From the NCBI GenBank assembly GCA_029862205.1, contig JAOTXT010000021.1, positions 1 to 61,338 on the forward strand: DNA of 61,338 nucleotides, read 5' to 3'. Each line of letters opens with the position of its first letter. Positions within the stretch are counted from its first letter, which is position 1. The position numbers and the translations under genes are program-made. Source of the DNA: Paracoccaceae bacterium. Its GTDB lineage: Bacteria; Pseudomonadota; Alphaproteobacteria; Rhodobacterales; Rhodobacteraceae. Below the pieces are notes generated by a model. The model ran no database searches. It was not told the origin of the DNA and worked only from the letters and a program-made list of their open reading frames with translations. Shown here piece after piece: positions 18,051-27,552 of this stretch.

Positions 18051-18745
18051 AGGGCCGCTTCGGCAGCGGCCCTGATTGCTTTGATGTTGTCGCCATAGAC
18101 CTGGGGCTCGGCGACCGAGCCTCCCATGAAGACCGCCGATCCGGCGACCAGCACGTCGGCGCCCATGGCGGCGCAGCCGCCGGCGGTTTCCGGCGTGACC
18201 CCGCCGTCGATCTCGATATGGATGTCGCGCTCGCCTACCATTTCGCGCAAGGTAGCGATCTTCGGCAGCATGGCCTCGATGAAGCTCTGCCCGCCGAAGC
18301 CGGGATTCACCGTCATCACGCAGATCAGGTCGATCCGGTCCAGCACGTATTCGATCGCTTGCGGAGGGGTGGCGGGGTTGAGCGCGACGCCGGCCTTGGC
18401 CCCGAGCGCGCGGATATATTGCAGCGAGCGGTCGAGATGCGGCCCGGCTTCCGCGTGGACGGTCAGGATATCGGCGCCGGCCTTGGCGAAGGCATCCAGA
18501 TAGGGGTCGGCGGGCGAGATCATCAGATGCACATCCATGATGCCCTTGATGTGAGGGCGGATGGCGGCGCAGGTTTCCGGCCCGAAGGTGATGTTGGGGA
18601 CGAAATGCCCGTCCATCACGTCCACATGGACCCAATCGGCGCCCTGCCCCTCGGCCGCCGCGCATTCCCGCCCGAAATCGGCGAAGTCGGCGGCCAGGAT
18701 CGACGGCGCGATCTTGATCCGGCGGTCGAAGGATTCGTAGGGCAT
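18047..18745 (-). CDS. rpe: Ribulose-phosphate 3-epimerase
   Basis: 232 residues from the ATG at 18745 ([21 protein letters not shown]). TIM barrel with the metal-binding and catalytic residues in [53 protein letters not shown] and [12 protein letters not shown]. Interconverts ribulose-5-phosphate and xylulose-5-phosphate in the pentose phosphate or Calvin cycle. No other sugar-phosphate gene is nearby. The stop codon is the TAG of a REP-like hairpin foot. Confidence 0.97.
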   Translation of the reverse strand: MPYESFDRRIKIAPSILAADFADFGRECAAAEGQGADWVHVDVMDGHFVPNITFGPETCAAIRPHIKGIMDVHLMISPADPYLDAFAKAGADILTVHAEAGPHLDRSLQYIRALGAKAGVALNPATPPQAIEYVLDRIDLICVMTVNPGFGGQSFIEAMLPKIATLREMVGERDIHIEIDGGVTPETAGGCAAMGADVLVAGSAVFMGGSVAEPQVYGDNIKAIRAAAEAAL

Positions 18746-18874
18746 GGGCGGGCTCCCGGCGGGGTGCTTTGGGGCTGCTCTTAGCGTGCCCGTCAACACG
18801 GGGGAAGCCCCCTTGGCGAGCGTGTGCCGGTCATCGACGGGCAAGGCGCGGCGGCATGAGCCCCGCTTCCCCAT

Positions 18875-18944
18875 GTCCCGGGCCTGACCCGGGACCTCGA
18901 CGGGTAGCGCACGATGGATCGAGGCCCCGGATCAAGTCCGGGGC
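18875..18944. repeat. Bipartite palindromic repeat, copy 2 (inverted)
   Basis: GTCCCGGG/CCCGGGAC hairpin at 18875-18895 followed by a GCCCCGGA/TCCGGGGC hairpin at 18924-18944, the reverse-complement order of the copies at 9388 and 31443. Intergenic between rpe and the TPR gene. Confidence 0.8.
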
Positions 18945-18956
18945 ATTGGGAAACCC

Positions 18957-20384
18957 TTATCGGCCGATATCGGGGCCGAAGGCGGCCTCAAGCTCGGCGA
19001 GCGCCGAGTCGCCGGGGAGATGTTCCCGGAGCAGGTGGGCATAGTTGGCGGCACCTGCTTTCGTGTTGGGATGGTCATCGCCGAGCTTGCCGCGCAGGAT
19101 CGGCATCATCTGAGCGTAGAGCGGCTCCGCCATGTCATAGCGGCCCGTGGCCTTGAGCAGACCGGCCAGGTTGTTGAGCCGGGTGGCATAATCCGGATGC
19201 CCCTCGCCCAGCGCCGCCTTGCCGATCTCCAGCGCCTGGCGGTAGAGCGGCTCCGCCTCCTCATACCGGCCCGTGGCCTTCAGCAGACCGGCCAGATTGT
19301 TGAGCGATTGAGCATATTCCGGACGCCTCTCGCCGAGCGCCGTCTTTCTGATCTCCAGCGCCTGGCGGTAGAGCGGCTCCGCCTCCTCATGCCGCCCCGT
19401 GGCATTCAGCAGAAGGGCCAGGTTGTTGAGCCAGGTGGCATAATCCGGATGCCCCTCGCCCAGCGCCGCCTTGCCGATTTCCAGCGCCTGGCGGTAGAGC
19501 GGCTCCGCCTCCTCATACCGGCCCGTGGCGTACAGCGTAATCGCGTGCTCGTTCAGGGCGGTCGCATATTTCGGACTTTTTTCCCCGAATTCGTTTGCCG
19601 CCGCGCTGATCAATTTGCCCCCGAGGGACAGCGCGTGATCGAAGTTTCCGCTCCGCCAGGAAAACTGTCGGGCATTGAAAAGGTGACCGTAGGTCGGCGC
19701 CAGCCGAGCCGCCTTGGCGTAATGCTCCGCCGCATCGGCCCAGCGGACCTGTTCCTCGGCAATCTGGCCCTGGCCGAACGCCGCCTCCGCCGCGCGCTGG
19801 ACCGCGATCTGCTCGCGGGCCTGGACCTCGGCGAAGATCTCGTCGGCCTTGGAGAAATCGCCGGCCTCCAGCGCGGTGCGGGCCTCGGCCAGCCGATCGC
19901 CGCCGATCTCGTTGCCGAAGCGTGCGAGCGTCGTTTCCAATTCGGCGATCTTAGCCTTGGCCTCGGCGTAGGCGGTGTCAATGTCAGCAAGGCGGCGCTC
20001 AAGTTCGGCCTTCTCGGCGACAAGCCGCTCACGCTCGTCCCCGGCGGCGTCCTTAATCCTCGCCTCGACCTCGGCCTCGCGGTTGCGCAGAGTTTCCTCA
20101 TATTTTTCGATTGTCAGGGTGATAGTGCCTTGCGCGCCCTCGGGAATCGGTGCGGTGGGGGCGACAGTCACCGTAGAGCCTGCGCCCGCGCTGATCGCGG
20201 TGCCGCTGCCGGTGCTCACCGCACTCTTGTCTGTCGCGGCGGTGGTCGCACCGCCCCCGGAGTTTTTCTTGGAGAAATGGGTGTAAAGCGCCCATCCACC
20301 ACCCGCGAGCGCGGCGATGACCGCAAGCAAGGCCAGAAGGCCGTCACGATTGTTCTCGTCACGAAGCCATTCAAACCAATCCAT
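18957..20384 (-). CDS. Membrane-anchored tetratricopeptide repeat protein
   Basis: 475 residues. One N-terminal membrane helix (GLLALLAVIAALAGGGWALYTHF), a low-complexity Gly/Ala/Thr/Ser linker, and a coiled coil from about residue 90 to 155 (EKYEETLRNREAEVEARIKD onward). C-terminal kinesin-light-chain-type TPRs of 42 residues follow, repeating the motif AL.EHAITLYATGRYEEAEPLYRQALEI. Four or five repeats are very similar at DNA level (about 19140-19560), so the array has probably grown by recent unequal exchange. It would face the periplasm or cytoplasm as a scaffold; the partner is unknown. It is alone on its strand. Confidence 0.85.
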   Translation of the reverse strand: MDWFEWLRDENNRDGLLALLAVIAALAGGGWALYTHFSKKNSGGGATTAATDKSAVSTGSGTAISAGAGSTVTVAPTAPIPEGAQGTITLTIEKYEETLRNREAEVEARIKDAAGDERERLVAEKAELERRLADIDTAYAEAKAKIAELETTLARFGNEIGGDRLAEARTALEAGDFSKADEIFAEVQAREQIAVQRAAEAAFGQGQIAEEQVRWADAAEHYAKAARLAPTYGHLFNARQFSWRSGNFDHALSLGGKLISAAANEFGEKSPKYATALNEHAITLYATGRYEEAEPLYRQALEIGKAALGEGHPDYATWLNNLALLLNATGRHEEAEPLYRQALEIRKTALGERRPEYAQSLNNLAGLLKATGRYEEAEPLYRQALEIGKAALGEGHPDYATRLNNLAGLLKATGRYDMAEPLYAQMMPILRGKLGDDHPNTKAGAANYAHLLREHLPGDSALAELEAAFGPDIGR

Positions 20385-20438
20385 CGTCTTCCTCCAACCG
20401 ACTTGGGCAGTATCGGCGATGGGTGGCGTGAATCAATG

Positions 20439-20544
20439 GTGCGTGCGAGCACGCACCCTACGGGTGAACAACGGAGCCGAGAGGTAGGGTGGGGTTTCAC
20501 CCCACCGGTTGATTGAAGGATGGTGGGGTGAAACCCCACCCTAC
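20439..20544. repeat. Cluster of three REP-like hairpins with GTAG feet
   Basis: 20439-20461: stem GGTGCGTGC/GCACGCACC ending CTAC. 20484-20506: GTAG then GGTGGGGT/ACCCCACC. 20522-20544: GGTGGGGT/ACCCCACC ending CTAC. The last two are inverted partners, and the CTA of the last foot is the stop codon (TAG) of the hydrolase gene read on the minus strand. Confidence 0.85.
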
Positions 20545-21638
20545 AAGAACGCCAGAACCTTCTCCACCACCGCCTCGGGTTGCTCCTGCTGCACCCAATG
20601 GCCGGCACCGTCGATCAGATGGGTGCCCCGGTAATCGGCGCAGGCCGTTGTCTCCATCGCTTCCAGCGCACCCGGCACCTGGCGGGTGCCCCAATCGGCA
20701 GCGCCCGCGAGGAACGTGACCGGCACCTCGATCATCTTTCCGGCATAGACTGAGAGGTCGCGGCGGAACGCCGGGCTGGTGGCGTAGCGATACCAGTTGA
20801 GCCCGCCCTGGAAGCCGGTGCGGGCAAACTCGGCGGTGTAGAAGGCGAGAGCGTCCTCGGTCAGCCATTCGCAGGCGGCGATCTGGTGCTCGCCCGACAT
20901 CTCCGGCGCCACGGTCGCGGGCATGTCTTGGCCCAGCTCCATCACGTAGTAGGTTGGCAGCTTGGCCAGCTCCGTGGCCGCCCAGCCGGTCAGGGGATGG
21001 GGCCGGTTCGCCTTCCAATCCGCGCTCTTCATATGGAAGTAGGCGCGCAGGAAGGCGTGCAGGCCATGGGGCGGGTTGTCCATGTCCGGGGCGGCCTGGC
21101 GGGTGCTGTAATACCACTGGTAATGCTTGCGCGGCCGCTCCAGCGCGGCCAAGTCGCCGTGAACATCCCCCTGGAGCGCGGCGATGGCGGGCGGACCGCC
21201 GAAGGGGGCGCTCATCAGCACCGCGCTGCGGAAGATGTCAGGCCTAAGAAGCGCCGCCCAAGCCGAGACCGGCGAGCCGAAATCGTGGCCGATCACCGCG
21301 TGGACGTGACCGCGGCCCAACGCCCGGATCAGCGCCACCTGATCTCGCACCAGGTTCGGCAGCGCGAAGGCGTGCAAGTCGCCGTCATAGTCCGCGTCCC
21401 AGCCGGTGGTGCGCCCATAGCCCCGCTGGTCGGGCGCCACCACCCAAAAGCCCGCCGCCGCCAGCGCCGGCATAACCCGGCGCCAGGAGAAGGCCAGTTC
21501 CGGGAAACCGTGCAGCAGCAGAAGCAGGGGCCGGTCCGGCGCCCCGGCCTCGAGCACATGCATGTCGAGCCCGGTCTCAGTCGCGACCTGGCGCGACGTG
21601 ATGCCGTCAGGCAGCGGAATGGGCGCGAGCCCGCTCAC
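20541..21638 (-). CDS. Alpha/beta hydrolase, epoxide hydrolase-like
   Basis: 365 residues from the GTG at 21638, which overlaps the preceding gene's stop as GTGA. The fold shows the oxyanion motif LLHGFPELAFSWR, the nucleophile elbow IGHDFGS (Asp nucleophile, as in epoxide hydrolases and haloalkane dehalogenases) and the catalytic His in GAGHWVQQEQPE. Cap-domain tyrosines (HYQWYY) could polarise an epoxide. The substrate is not known. Third gene of an operon after a dehydrogenase and a Nudix hydrolase. Its TAG stop is supplied by a REP-like hairpin foot. Confidence 0.8.
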   Translation of the reverse strand: MSGLAPIPLPDGITSRQVATETGLDMHVLEAGAPDRPLLLLLHGFPELAFSWRRVMPALAAAGFWVVAPDQRGYGRTTGWDADYDGDLHAFALPNLVRDQVALIRALGRGHVHAVIGHDFGSPVSAWAALLRPDIFRSAVLMSAPFGGPPAIAALQGDVHGDLAALERPRKHYQWYYSTRQAAPDMDNPPHGLHAFLRAYFHMKSADWKANRPHPLTGWAATELAKLPTYYVMELGQDMPATVAPEMSGEHQIAACEWLTEDALAFYTAEFARTGFQGGLNWYRYATSPAFRRDLSVYAGKMIEVPVTFLAGAADWGTRQVPGALEAMETTACADYRGTHLIDGAGHWVQQEQPEAVVEKVLAFL

Positions 21639-22333
21639 GGCGGGAACGTCCAATCGATGACGGCGCGGGCGTAGGGCGCCAGATCGAGCCCCTCGGTGTC
21701 GGCACCGCAACCAACGGCGATGATATCGACGAGTTCGCCGTCGCCCCGGGCCTCGATGCTCTCGAGCAGCCGGTCTCGAGCCTCGGTGGCGGGCCAAGGC
21801 ATATCCGCGACCCGGCCGACCGCGAGCTCGACCGGCGTCTCGACCACCAGAAAGCCGGGGCGCAAACTGATCTGATCGGTATCAAGGCCACATTCCTCGG
21901 CCAGCTCGCGCCGAATGTTTCCCTCTGCGTCCAGACACCCGTCGCTGCAGTCACTCTCGTCGATGACGCCGCCCGGAAAATAGACCCGATTGGGGTTCGC
22001 CGTGTGATCAGCCATGCGCCCGAGCAGCAAAGCACCATCCGATGCCGTCGTCGCCGCAAACCCAAAGGCAAGGCGCATCGCCGGCCCGGGATAGCCGGTG
22101 TCGCGCCAGCGGAGAAAGCTGGCGAACCGCACCGGGACGCAAAGGGCGGTCAGCCGGCCGCCCTGGACCGACACGTCGGTCGCCATATGCACCCGGCCGT
22201 CGAAGAGGGCGGGGTTCCGCGCCACGGCCCGCGCCCAGTGCGCATCGATCGCGCCCTTGTTCTCGACCTCCCAATCCAGCGGCCCTGGATCGACCGGTAG
22301 CGATACATCCGCGACCCGATGGAGGGCGATCAC
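21635..22333 (-). CDS. Nudix hydrolase
   Basis: 232 residues, GTG start overlapping the stop of the preceding dehydrogenase (GTGA). The Nudix signature is recognisable as PGGVIDES followed by REl.EE as IRRELAEECGL, but about seven residues longer than the canonical GX5EX7REUXEEXGU because of the insert SDCSDGCLDAEGN. The N-terminal 100 residues are not recognised. Nudix enzymes hydrolyse nucleoside diphosphates linked to another group. It is translationally coupled to both neighbours. Confidence 0.7.
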   Translation of the reverse strand: MIALHRVADVSLPVDPGPLDWEVENKGAIDAHWARAVARNPALFDGRVHMATDVSVQGGRLTALCVPVRFASFLRWRDTGYPGPAMRLAFGFAATTASDGALLLGRMADHTANPNRVYFPGGVIDESDCSDGCLDAEGNIRRELAEECGLDTDQISLRPGFLVVETPVELAVGRVADMPWPATEARDRLLESIEARGDGELVDIIAVGCGADTEGLDLAPYARAVIDWTFPP

Positions 22334-23196
22334 CTGTTGAGGCGGCGCATCAGCGATGACGTGTCCCAGCGCGCACCGCCCATGTCCTGGACCTCGCCGT
22401 AGAACTGATCGACCAGCGCCGTGACCGGTAGCCGCGCGCCGTTGCGCCTGGCCTCATCGAGCGCGATGCCCAGGTCCTTGCGCATCCACTCGACCGCAAA
22501 CCCGTGCTCGTAGTGGTCCTCCAGCATGGTCTTGTGGCGGTTGGCCATCTGCCACGAGCCCGCCGCGCCACCGGAGATCGCCTCGATCACCGCCGCGCCG
22601 TCGAGCCCGGCCTTGACCGCGAAGTTCAGCCCCTCGGAGAGGCCCTGGACCAGTCCCGCGATGCAGATCTGGTTGACCATCTTGGTGAGCTGCCCAGCGC
22701 CCACATCGCCCAGGCGCTTGGCCGACTTGGCATAAGCCTGCATTACCGGTTCCGCCCGGTCATAAGTGCCCTGGTCACCGCCGCACATGATGGCGAGCTG
22801 GCCGTTCTCGGCCCCTGCCTGACCGCCCGAGACCGGCGCGTCGACGAAGCCGACGCCCTTCTCGGCGGCAAGCCCGTGCAATTCGCGCGCGACCGCGGCC
22901 GAGGCGGTGGTGTGGTCGACGAAGATCGCGCCCGAGCCCATGCCGGCCAGCGCCCCATCCGCGCCCAGGACCACCGAGCGCAGGTCGTCGTCGTTGCCCA
23001 CGCAGGCCATGACGAAATCCGATCCTAGGGCCGCTTCGCGCGGGGTCAGCGCGGTCTTGCCGCCATGCTGATCGGCCCAGGCCTGGGCCTTGGCCTGAGT
23101 GCGGTTATAGACGGTGACTTCGTGGCCCTTGGCCGCCAGGTGGCCGGCCATCGGATAGCCCATCACGCCCAACCCCAGAAACGATACGATCGCCAA
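22330..23196 (-). CDS. NAD(P)-dependent oxidoreductase, 3-hydroxyisobutyrate dehydrogenase family
   Basis: 288 residues. The N-terminal Rossmann motif is FLGLGVMGYPMAGHLAAKGH, NRT gives the NADP-type turn, DAPVSGGQAGAENG is the substrate-binding loop, and the catalytic lysine is in GAGQLTKMVNQ. The family reduces or oxidises beta-hydroxyacids (3-hydroxyisobutyrate, tartronate semialdehyde, succinic semialdehyde); which one is not decided by sequence. First gene of a three-gene operon with the Nudix and epoxide-hydrolase-like proteins, all overlapping by 4 bp. Confidence 0.85.
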   Translation of the reverse strand: MAIVSFLGLGVMGYPMAGHLAAKGHEVTVYNRTQAKAQAWADQHGGKTALTPREAALGSDFVMACVGNDDDLRSVVLGADGALAGMGSGAIFVDHTTASAAVARELHGLAAEKGVGFVDAPVSGGQAGAENGQLAIMCGGDQGTYDRAEPVMQAYAKSAKRLGDVGAGQLTKMVNQICIAGLVQGLSEGLNFAVKAGLDGAAVIEAISGGAAGSWQMANRHKTMLEDHYEHGFAVEWMRKDLGIALDEARRNGARLPVTALVDQFYGEVQDMGGARWDTSSLMRRLNR

Positions 23197-23410
23197 TCTT
23201 CCCTCCCTCGATTGCCCGCCAGGTGCGCCCCCACGAGTGCGCCTGCAGCGGGGTTCGTGTTAGTTGCGGTTGAACCCCGCCGCCGCATCTGGAAAAACGG
23301 GCCTTGGGGGCTGGCGACAGAGTGTGGGCCTGGGCCCTCGCGGTCAAGACGCGCGAGCCGCGAATGCCGCAAGACGGAAGTTGGGGAGCGGGAAAAGGGG
23401 TGAAGGCCAG

Positions 23411-25873
23411 ATGAGGGTTATCCTGCGCTGGCTGGTGCGCATCTTCGTTGCCGCCGTGTTCCTGCTGGCCGTCGGGCTGGGGCTGGGCTGGTATCTGGTC
23501 TCGCGCTCGCTGCCCGACTATGGGCTCGACATCGCGGTCGCGGAGCTCGAGGGCGAGGTCAGGATTATCCGCGACGCCAATGCGGTGCCCCATATCCGCG
23601 CCAGTTCGGATCATGATGCGTTCTTCGCCCTGGGGCTGGCGCACGCCCAGGACCGGATGTGGCAGATGGAGCTCAGCCGCCGGGCCGCACGCGGCGGGCT
23701 GTCCGAGCTGTTCGGCACCCGCACGGTCGAGATCGACCGGCTGATGAAGACACTCGACATCTATGGCCTTGCCGGCGCCTCGCTGCCGCATCAGACGCCG
23801 CAGACCCAGGCGGCGCTGGCGGCCTATGCCAAGGGCGTGAACGCCTGGATCCGGCAGGTGAACGCCAATGCGCTGGGGCGCGGGGCGCCGGAGTTTTTCC
23901 TGTTTCCCTCGGGCCTCGCACCCTGGAGCGAGACGGATTCACTGGCGATCCTGAAGCTGATGGCGCTGCGGCTTTCGAACAGCGCGCGCAACGAGGTCAC
24001 GCGGGGGAAGTTCCTGCTGAATCTCGAGCCAGAGCGGGTCAGCGATATTCTGCCGGAGGACCCGAACCCGGCGGTCACAACGCCGAGGCGGTTCTCTGAC
24101 CTCTTCCCGGGCGCCCGGTTCGCCGAGGCCCGGCCTGCGCCGCGCGATCCGTGGATGGATTTCTTCGGGCCCGCCACCGATCCGCGCATGGCGGGCGCTT
24201 CGAACGCCTGGGCGGTCGACGGCTCGCGCTCGTCCGGGGGCAAGCCGCTTTTGGCCAGCGACCCACATCTTTGGCTGGCGGCGCCGTCGATCTGGTACCT
24301 GGCCGACATTCAGGGTCCCGGAATCTCGGCGATTGGCGGCACCTTGCCTGGTGTTCCGGTGGTTCTGGTCGGACGCAACCGGGCGATGGGCTGGGGGATC
24401 ACAACGGCGAATGTTGACGACCAGGATCTTTATATCGAGCGGGTCAACCCGGACGATCCCAGCGAGTATTTGACTCCGGGCGGCTGGCGCTGGTTCACCA
24501 ACCGGCAAATACGGATCGAGATTGCGGGTGCCCCGCCCGAGACGCAGACCGTGCGCCTGACCCGGCATGGGCCAGTCCTGTCCGGCGACATGTTCGGCGC
24601 CGCCGGGGTCACGCCGGAAGGCCATGTGGCGGCCTTGAGATGGACCGCGCTGGCAATCGAGGACCGGACCATGAGCGCAACCATGCGCATGATGACGGCG
24701 GATGGCATCGAGGAGGCGCTCAAGGCCGCGGAGATGGCGCTGGCACCCGCGCAGAACATCATCATGGCCGACCGCAACGGGGTGGCAATGGTGGTCGCCG
24801 GCGCGATCCCGGCACGCAAGGCCGAAAGCCCCAGTCAGGGCCGCATCCCCTCGCCCGGCTGGCTGGGCGAGAACGATTGGGCGGGCTTGCGGCCCGCGAT
24901 CCTGAACCCGCGCGTGATCCGGCCCGCCTCGGGCGCGGTGGCGAACGCGAACAACCGGATCACCGACGCGCCCTTCCCCAACCATATCAGCTTCGACTGG
25001 GGCTATCCCTACCGGATCCAGCGGCTGGAGAAGGAGTTGTCGAAGCGGGCCTATCACTCGCGCGAGGGCTTCGTGGCGCTGCAGAACGACGCCGTCTCGG
25101 AGATGGCGCGCGCCACCTTGCCGCTGATCGCCCGCGACCTTTGGTGGCGCAAGGAAGCGGGCGGTGGACGCGATGAACTGAGACGCGAGGCGATCGAGCT
25201 GCTTGGGCGCTGGAATGGCGACATGGACCAGCACTCCCCCGAGCCGCTGATCTTCGCCGAATGGATGCGGTTGCTGACCCGGCGGCTGGCTTCCGACGAA
25301 CTGGGGCCGCTGATCGGCGATGTGGAGGGGCCACGCCCGCTGTTCGTCGAGCGGGTGTTCCGGGATATCGACGGGGCCGGCATCTGGTGCGACGTGGATA
25401 AGACGCCCGAGCGCGAGGGCTGCCCGGAAATGGCGGCGCTGGCCTTGGACGACGCGCTGATCTCGCTGTCGCGGCGCAATGGCTCGAACCTCGAGGGCTG
25501 GCGCTGGGGCGCCGCCCATGTGGCGGTCCATAAGCATACGCCGCTGGGGCTTTTCGGTGCGCTGGCCCCGTTCTTCAACATCGAGAACGAGACCTCGGGC
25601 GGCAATTACACGCTGCTGCGCGGCCAGACCACAGGCCGGGGCGAGCGGCCGTTTGCCAATGTCCATGCGGCGGGCTTGCGGGTGGTGATCGATTTCGCCG
25701 ATCCCGACGGCTCGGTGATGGTCATCTCCACCGGGCAGAGCGGGCATCCGTTCTCGCGCTACTACGACCACTTGGCCGAGCTTTGGGCGCGGGGCGACAT
25801 GATCCCGATGTCGATGGACGATGAAGAGGCGGCGGCGGGCGCGATCGGGGTGATGACGCTCAGGCCGGGTTAG
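23411..25873 (+). CDS. Penicillin acylase family (Ntn-hydrolase) protein
   Basis: 820 residues from the ATG at 23411 (GAAGG upstream). N-terminal membrane anchor RVILRWLVRIFVAAVFLLAV, then the pro-chain with DANAVPHIRASSDHDAFFALG. The nucleophile of the beta chain is Ser264 in MAGASNAWAVDG, the new N-terminus after autocatalytic cleavage. HVAALRWTALA, GPVLSGD and NANNRITDAPFP also match. The family hydrolyses amide side chains of beta-lactams and, in many proteobacteria, acyl-homoserine lactones. It would be membrane-bound in the periplasm. No substrate can be inferred from context. Confidence 0.9.
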   Translation: MRVILRWLVRIFVAAVFLLAVGLGLGWYLVSRSLPDYGLDIAVAELEGEVRIIRDANAVPHIRASSDHDAFFALGLAHAQDRMWQMELSRRAARGGLSELFGTRTVEIDRLMKTLDIYGLAGASLPHQTPQTQAALAAYAKGVNAWIRQVNANALGRGAPEFFLFPSGLAPWSETDSLAILKLMALRLSNSARNEVTRGKFLLNLEPERVSDILPEDPNPAVTTPRRFSDLFPGARFAEARPAPRDPWMDFFGPATDPRMAGASNAWAVDGSRSSGGKPLLASDPHLWLAAPSIWYLADIQGPGISAIGGTLPGVPVVLVGRNRAMGWGITTANVDDQDLYIERVNPDDPSEYLTPGGWRWFTNRQIRIEIAGAPPETQTVRLTRHGPVLSGDMFGAAGVTPEGHVAALRWTALAIEDRTMSATMRMMTADGIEEALKAAEMALAPAQNIIMADRNGVAMVVAGAIPARKAESPSQGRIPSPGWLGENDWAGLRPAILNPRVIRPASGAVANANNRITDAPFPNHISFDWGYPYRIQRLEKELSKRAYHSREGFVALQNDAVSEMARATLPLIARDLWWRKEAGGGRDELRREAIELLGRWNGDMDQHSPEPLIFAEWMRLLTRRLASDELGPLIGDVEGPRPLFVERVFRDIDGAGIWCDVDKTPEREGCPEMAALALDDALISLSRRNGSNLEGWRWGAAHVAVHKHTPLGLFGALAPFFNIENETSGGNYTLLRGQTTGRGERPFANVHAAGLRVVIDFADPDGSVMVISTGQSGHPFSRYYDHLAELWARGDMIPMSMDDEEAAAGAIGVMTLRPG

Positions 25874-25953
25874 GCGCCTTAGCCAATCCAACGCCAAGCC
25901 CGCTGAACCGGGGCGACGCTCGTTCTCGATGGATCAACAGTGCCGTCCGTGTC

Positions 25954-26043
25954 GCCCGGCGGGCACCGCCGGGCAGCGCCCGACCGCCCCCCCGGGCGGG
26001 CGCTTCGCTTCCGCCCGCGGCCGGTCGCTGCCCTCCTTCCATA
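25954..26043. repeat. Covarying-hairpin repeat with 69-bp conserved core, copy 1
   Basis: Begins with the hairpin CCCGGCGG/CCGCCGGG (25954-25974). The core at 25968-26036 is identical over 69 bp to 30200-30268 and folds into nested stems GGGCAGC/GCTGCCC, GACCG/CGGTC and CGGGCGG/CCGCCCG. TCCATA follows at 26038-26043. Direct orientation relative to copy 2. Confidence 0.85.
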
Positions 26044-26081
26044 GGAGCGGCGCCACAAGCTGAGCGAATTGAACCGAGGAA

Positions 26082-27380
26082 TTATGCGAGCCGGACGAGC
26101 GCGTGGCGCTTCTTTCCAGCGGATAGCTTGATGGGATCGGCCAAGTCACTCGCACCCAACATCTGCCCAGGATCGGTGACGGGTTCGTCATTCAGACGAG
26201 CACCCCCCTCGGCGATCAGGCGCTTGGCCTCCTTGCCAGACGCGGCGAGGCCCGAGCGCACGAAAAGCTGAACAATCGATATCCCTTCGCTGATTTCTTT
26301 CGACGTCAGTTCCAGGGTCGGCCAACCCTGAGTGATCGCGGGCTGGTAAGAACGGTTTGGGCTGTCGAACCGAGTATGCTTTAGCTCCTGAAACAACGCC
26401 TTAGCCGCTTGCTCAGCATCATTGGCCGCATCGGCGCCATGCGCCATCGCGGTTGCCGCATTCGCCAGCACCTTCTTGGCCTCGTTGATCTCCTGACCCT
26501 CCAGCGCCTCCAGTCGGTCGATCTCGTCCATCGGCAGGGTCGTGAAGAGCCGCAGGAACCGCCCGACATCCGCGTCCGCCGTGTTGCGCCAAAACTGCCA
26601 GTAGTCGTAGGCGCTCAGCATCTCGGCGTTCAGCCACACCGCGCCGGCCGCCGTCTTGCCCATCTTGGCCCCATCCGCGGTGGTGATCAGCGGGCAAGTC
26701 AGCCCGAAGACCTCGGCACCCTCGACCCGGCGGGTCAGGTCCACGCCGTTGACGATGTTGCCCCATTGGTCGGAGCCGCCCATCTGCAACAGGCAGTCCG
26801 CGCGCCGGTAGAGTTCCAGGAAATCGTAGGCCTGCAACAGCATGTAGTTGAACTCGAGAAAGCTCAGATTCTGCTCGCGGTCGAGGCGCAGCCTGACCGA
26901 ATCGAAGGTCAGCATCCGGTTGACCGAGAAATGCCGCCCATAGTCGCGCAGGAACGGGATGTAGCGGAGTTCATCCAGCCAGTCCGCGTTGTTGCGCATG
27001 ACCGCGTTACCGCCCCCGGATGCATCCTCGAAGCTGATGAACCGCTCGAAAACCGCGCGGATGCCGGCCATGTTCTGAGCGATCATGTCCTCGGTCAGCA
27101 ACTGGCGCGACTCGTCCTTGCCCGAGGGGTCGCCCACTTTGGTGGTGCCGCCCCCCATCAGCACGATCGGCTGGTGCCCGGTCTCCTGGAACCAGTGCAG
27201 CATCATGATGCTGAGCAGATTGCCCACATGGAGCGAGGGCGCGGTGCAGTCATAACCCACATAAGCCGGGACGACACCCGCCATCAGGGCCTTGTCTAGC
27301 CCCTCCAGATCGGTGCAGTCCTGCAGGAAGCCGCGCGCGGTCATCACGCGCAGGAACTCGGCTTTCGGCTGGTAGGTCAT
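26082..27380 (-). CDS. tyrS: Tyrosine--tRNA ligase
   Basis: 432 residues, normal length for the short bacterial form. Class I signature HVGN in [19 protein letters not shown], the tyrosine-binding region [10 protein letters not shown] and [11 protein letters not shown], and the KMSKS loop as KMGKT in [17 protein letters not shown]-terminal S4 RNA-binding domain is present ([25 protein letters not shown]). Charges tRNA-Tyr in the cytoplasm. It is divergent from anmK, a common pairing. Its 3' third has noticeably lower GC than the rest. Confidence 0.97.
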   Translation of the reverse strand: MTYQPKAEFLRVMTARGFLQDCTDLEGLDKALMAGVVPAYVGYDCTAPSLHVGNLLSIMMLHWFQETGHQPIVLMGGGTTKVGDPSGKDESRQLLTEDMIAQNMAGIRAVFERFISFEDASGGGNAVMRNNADWLDELRYIPFLRDYGRHFSVNRMLTFDSVRLRLDREQNLSFLEFNYMLLQAYDFLELYRRADCLLQMGGSDQWGNIVNGVDLTRRVEGAEVFGLTCPLITTADGAKMGKTAAGAVWLNAEMLSAYDYWQFWRNTADADVGRFLRLFTTLPMDEIDRLEALEGQEINEAKKVLANAATAMAHGADAANDAEQAAKALFQELKHTRFDSPNRSYQPAITQGWPTLELTSKEISEGISIVQLFVRSGLAASGKEAKRLIAEGGARLNDEPVTDPGQMLGASDLADPIKLSAGKKRHALVRLA

Positions 27381-27471
27381 CGGTCTTCCCCGTAGTGTGG
27401 TGGGCGGGTTCTATAGCGGAATTGCCCGATAAAGGAAGGGTGCGACGGGAAGGGGCGGCCCGGGTCCGTCA

Positions 27472-27540
27472 TTGCCCGGCCTGACCGGGCGATCCCGCAA
27501 GAGGTCCATGAGATGCCCCGGCCAAGCCGTGGCATGACAG
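27472..27540. repeat. Palindromic repeat pair between tyrS and anmK
   Basis: Two hairpins of a third type: a TGCCCGG/CCGGGCG stem at about 27477-27495 and GCCCCGG/CCGTGGC at about 27515-27535, spaced like the bipartite repeats but with different sequence. Intergenic between divergent genes. Confidence 0.55.
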
Positions 27541-27552
27541 AAACGGTGAGGC

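Noticed and set aside
19140-19560. Possible CRISPR-like repetition
   Set aside because: The period is 126 bp and in frame with TPR codons; there are no variable spacers.
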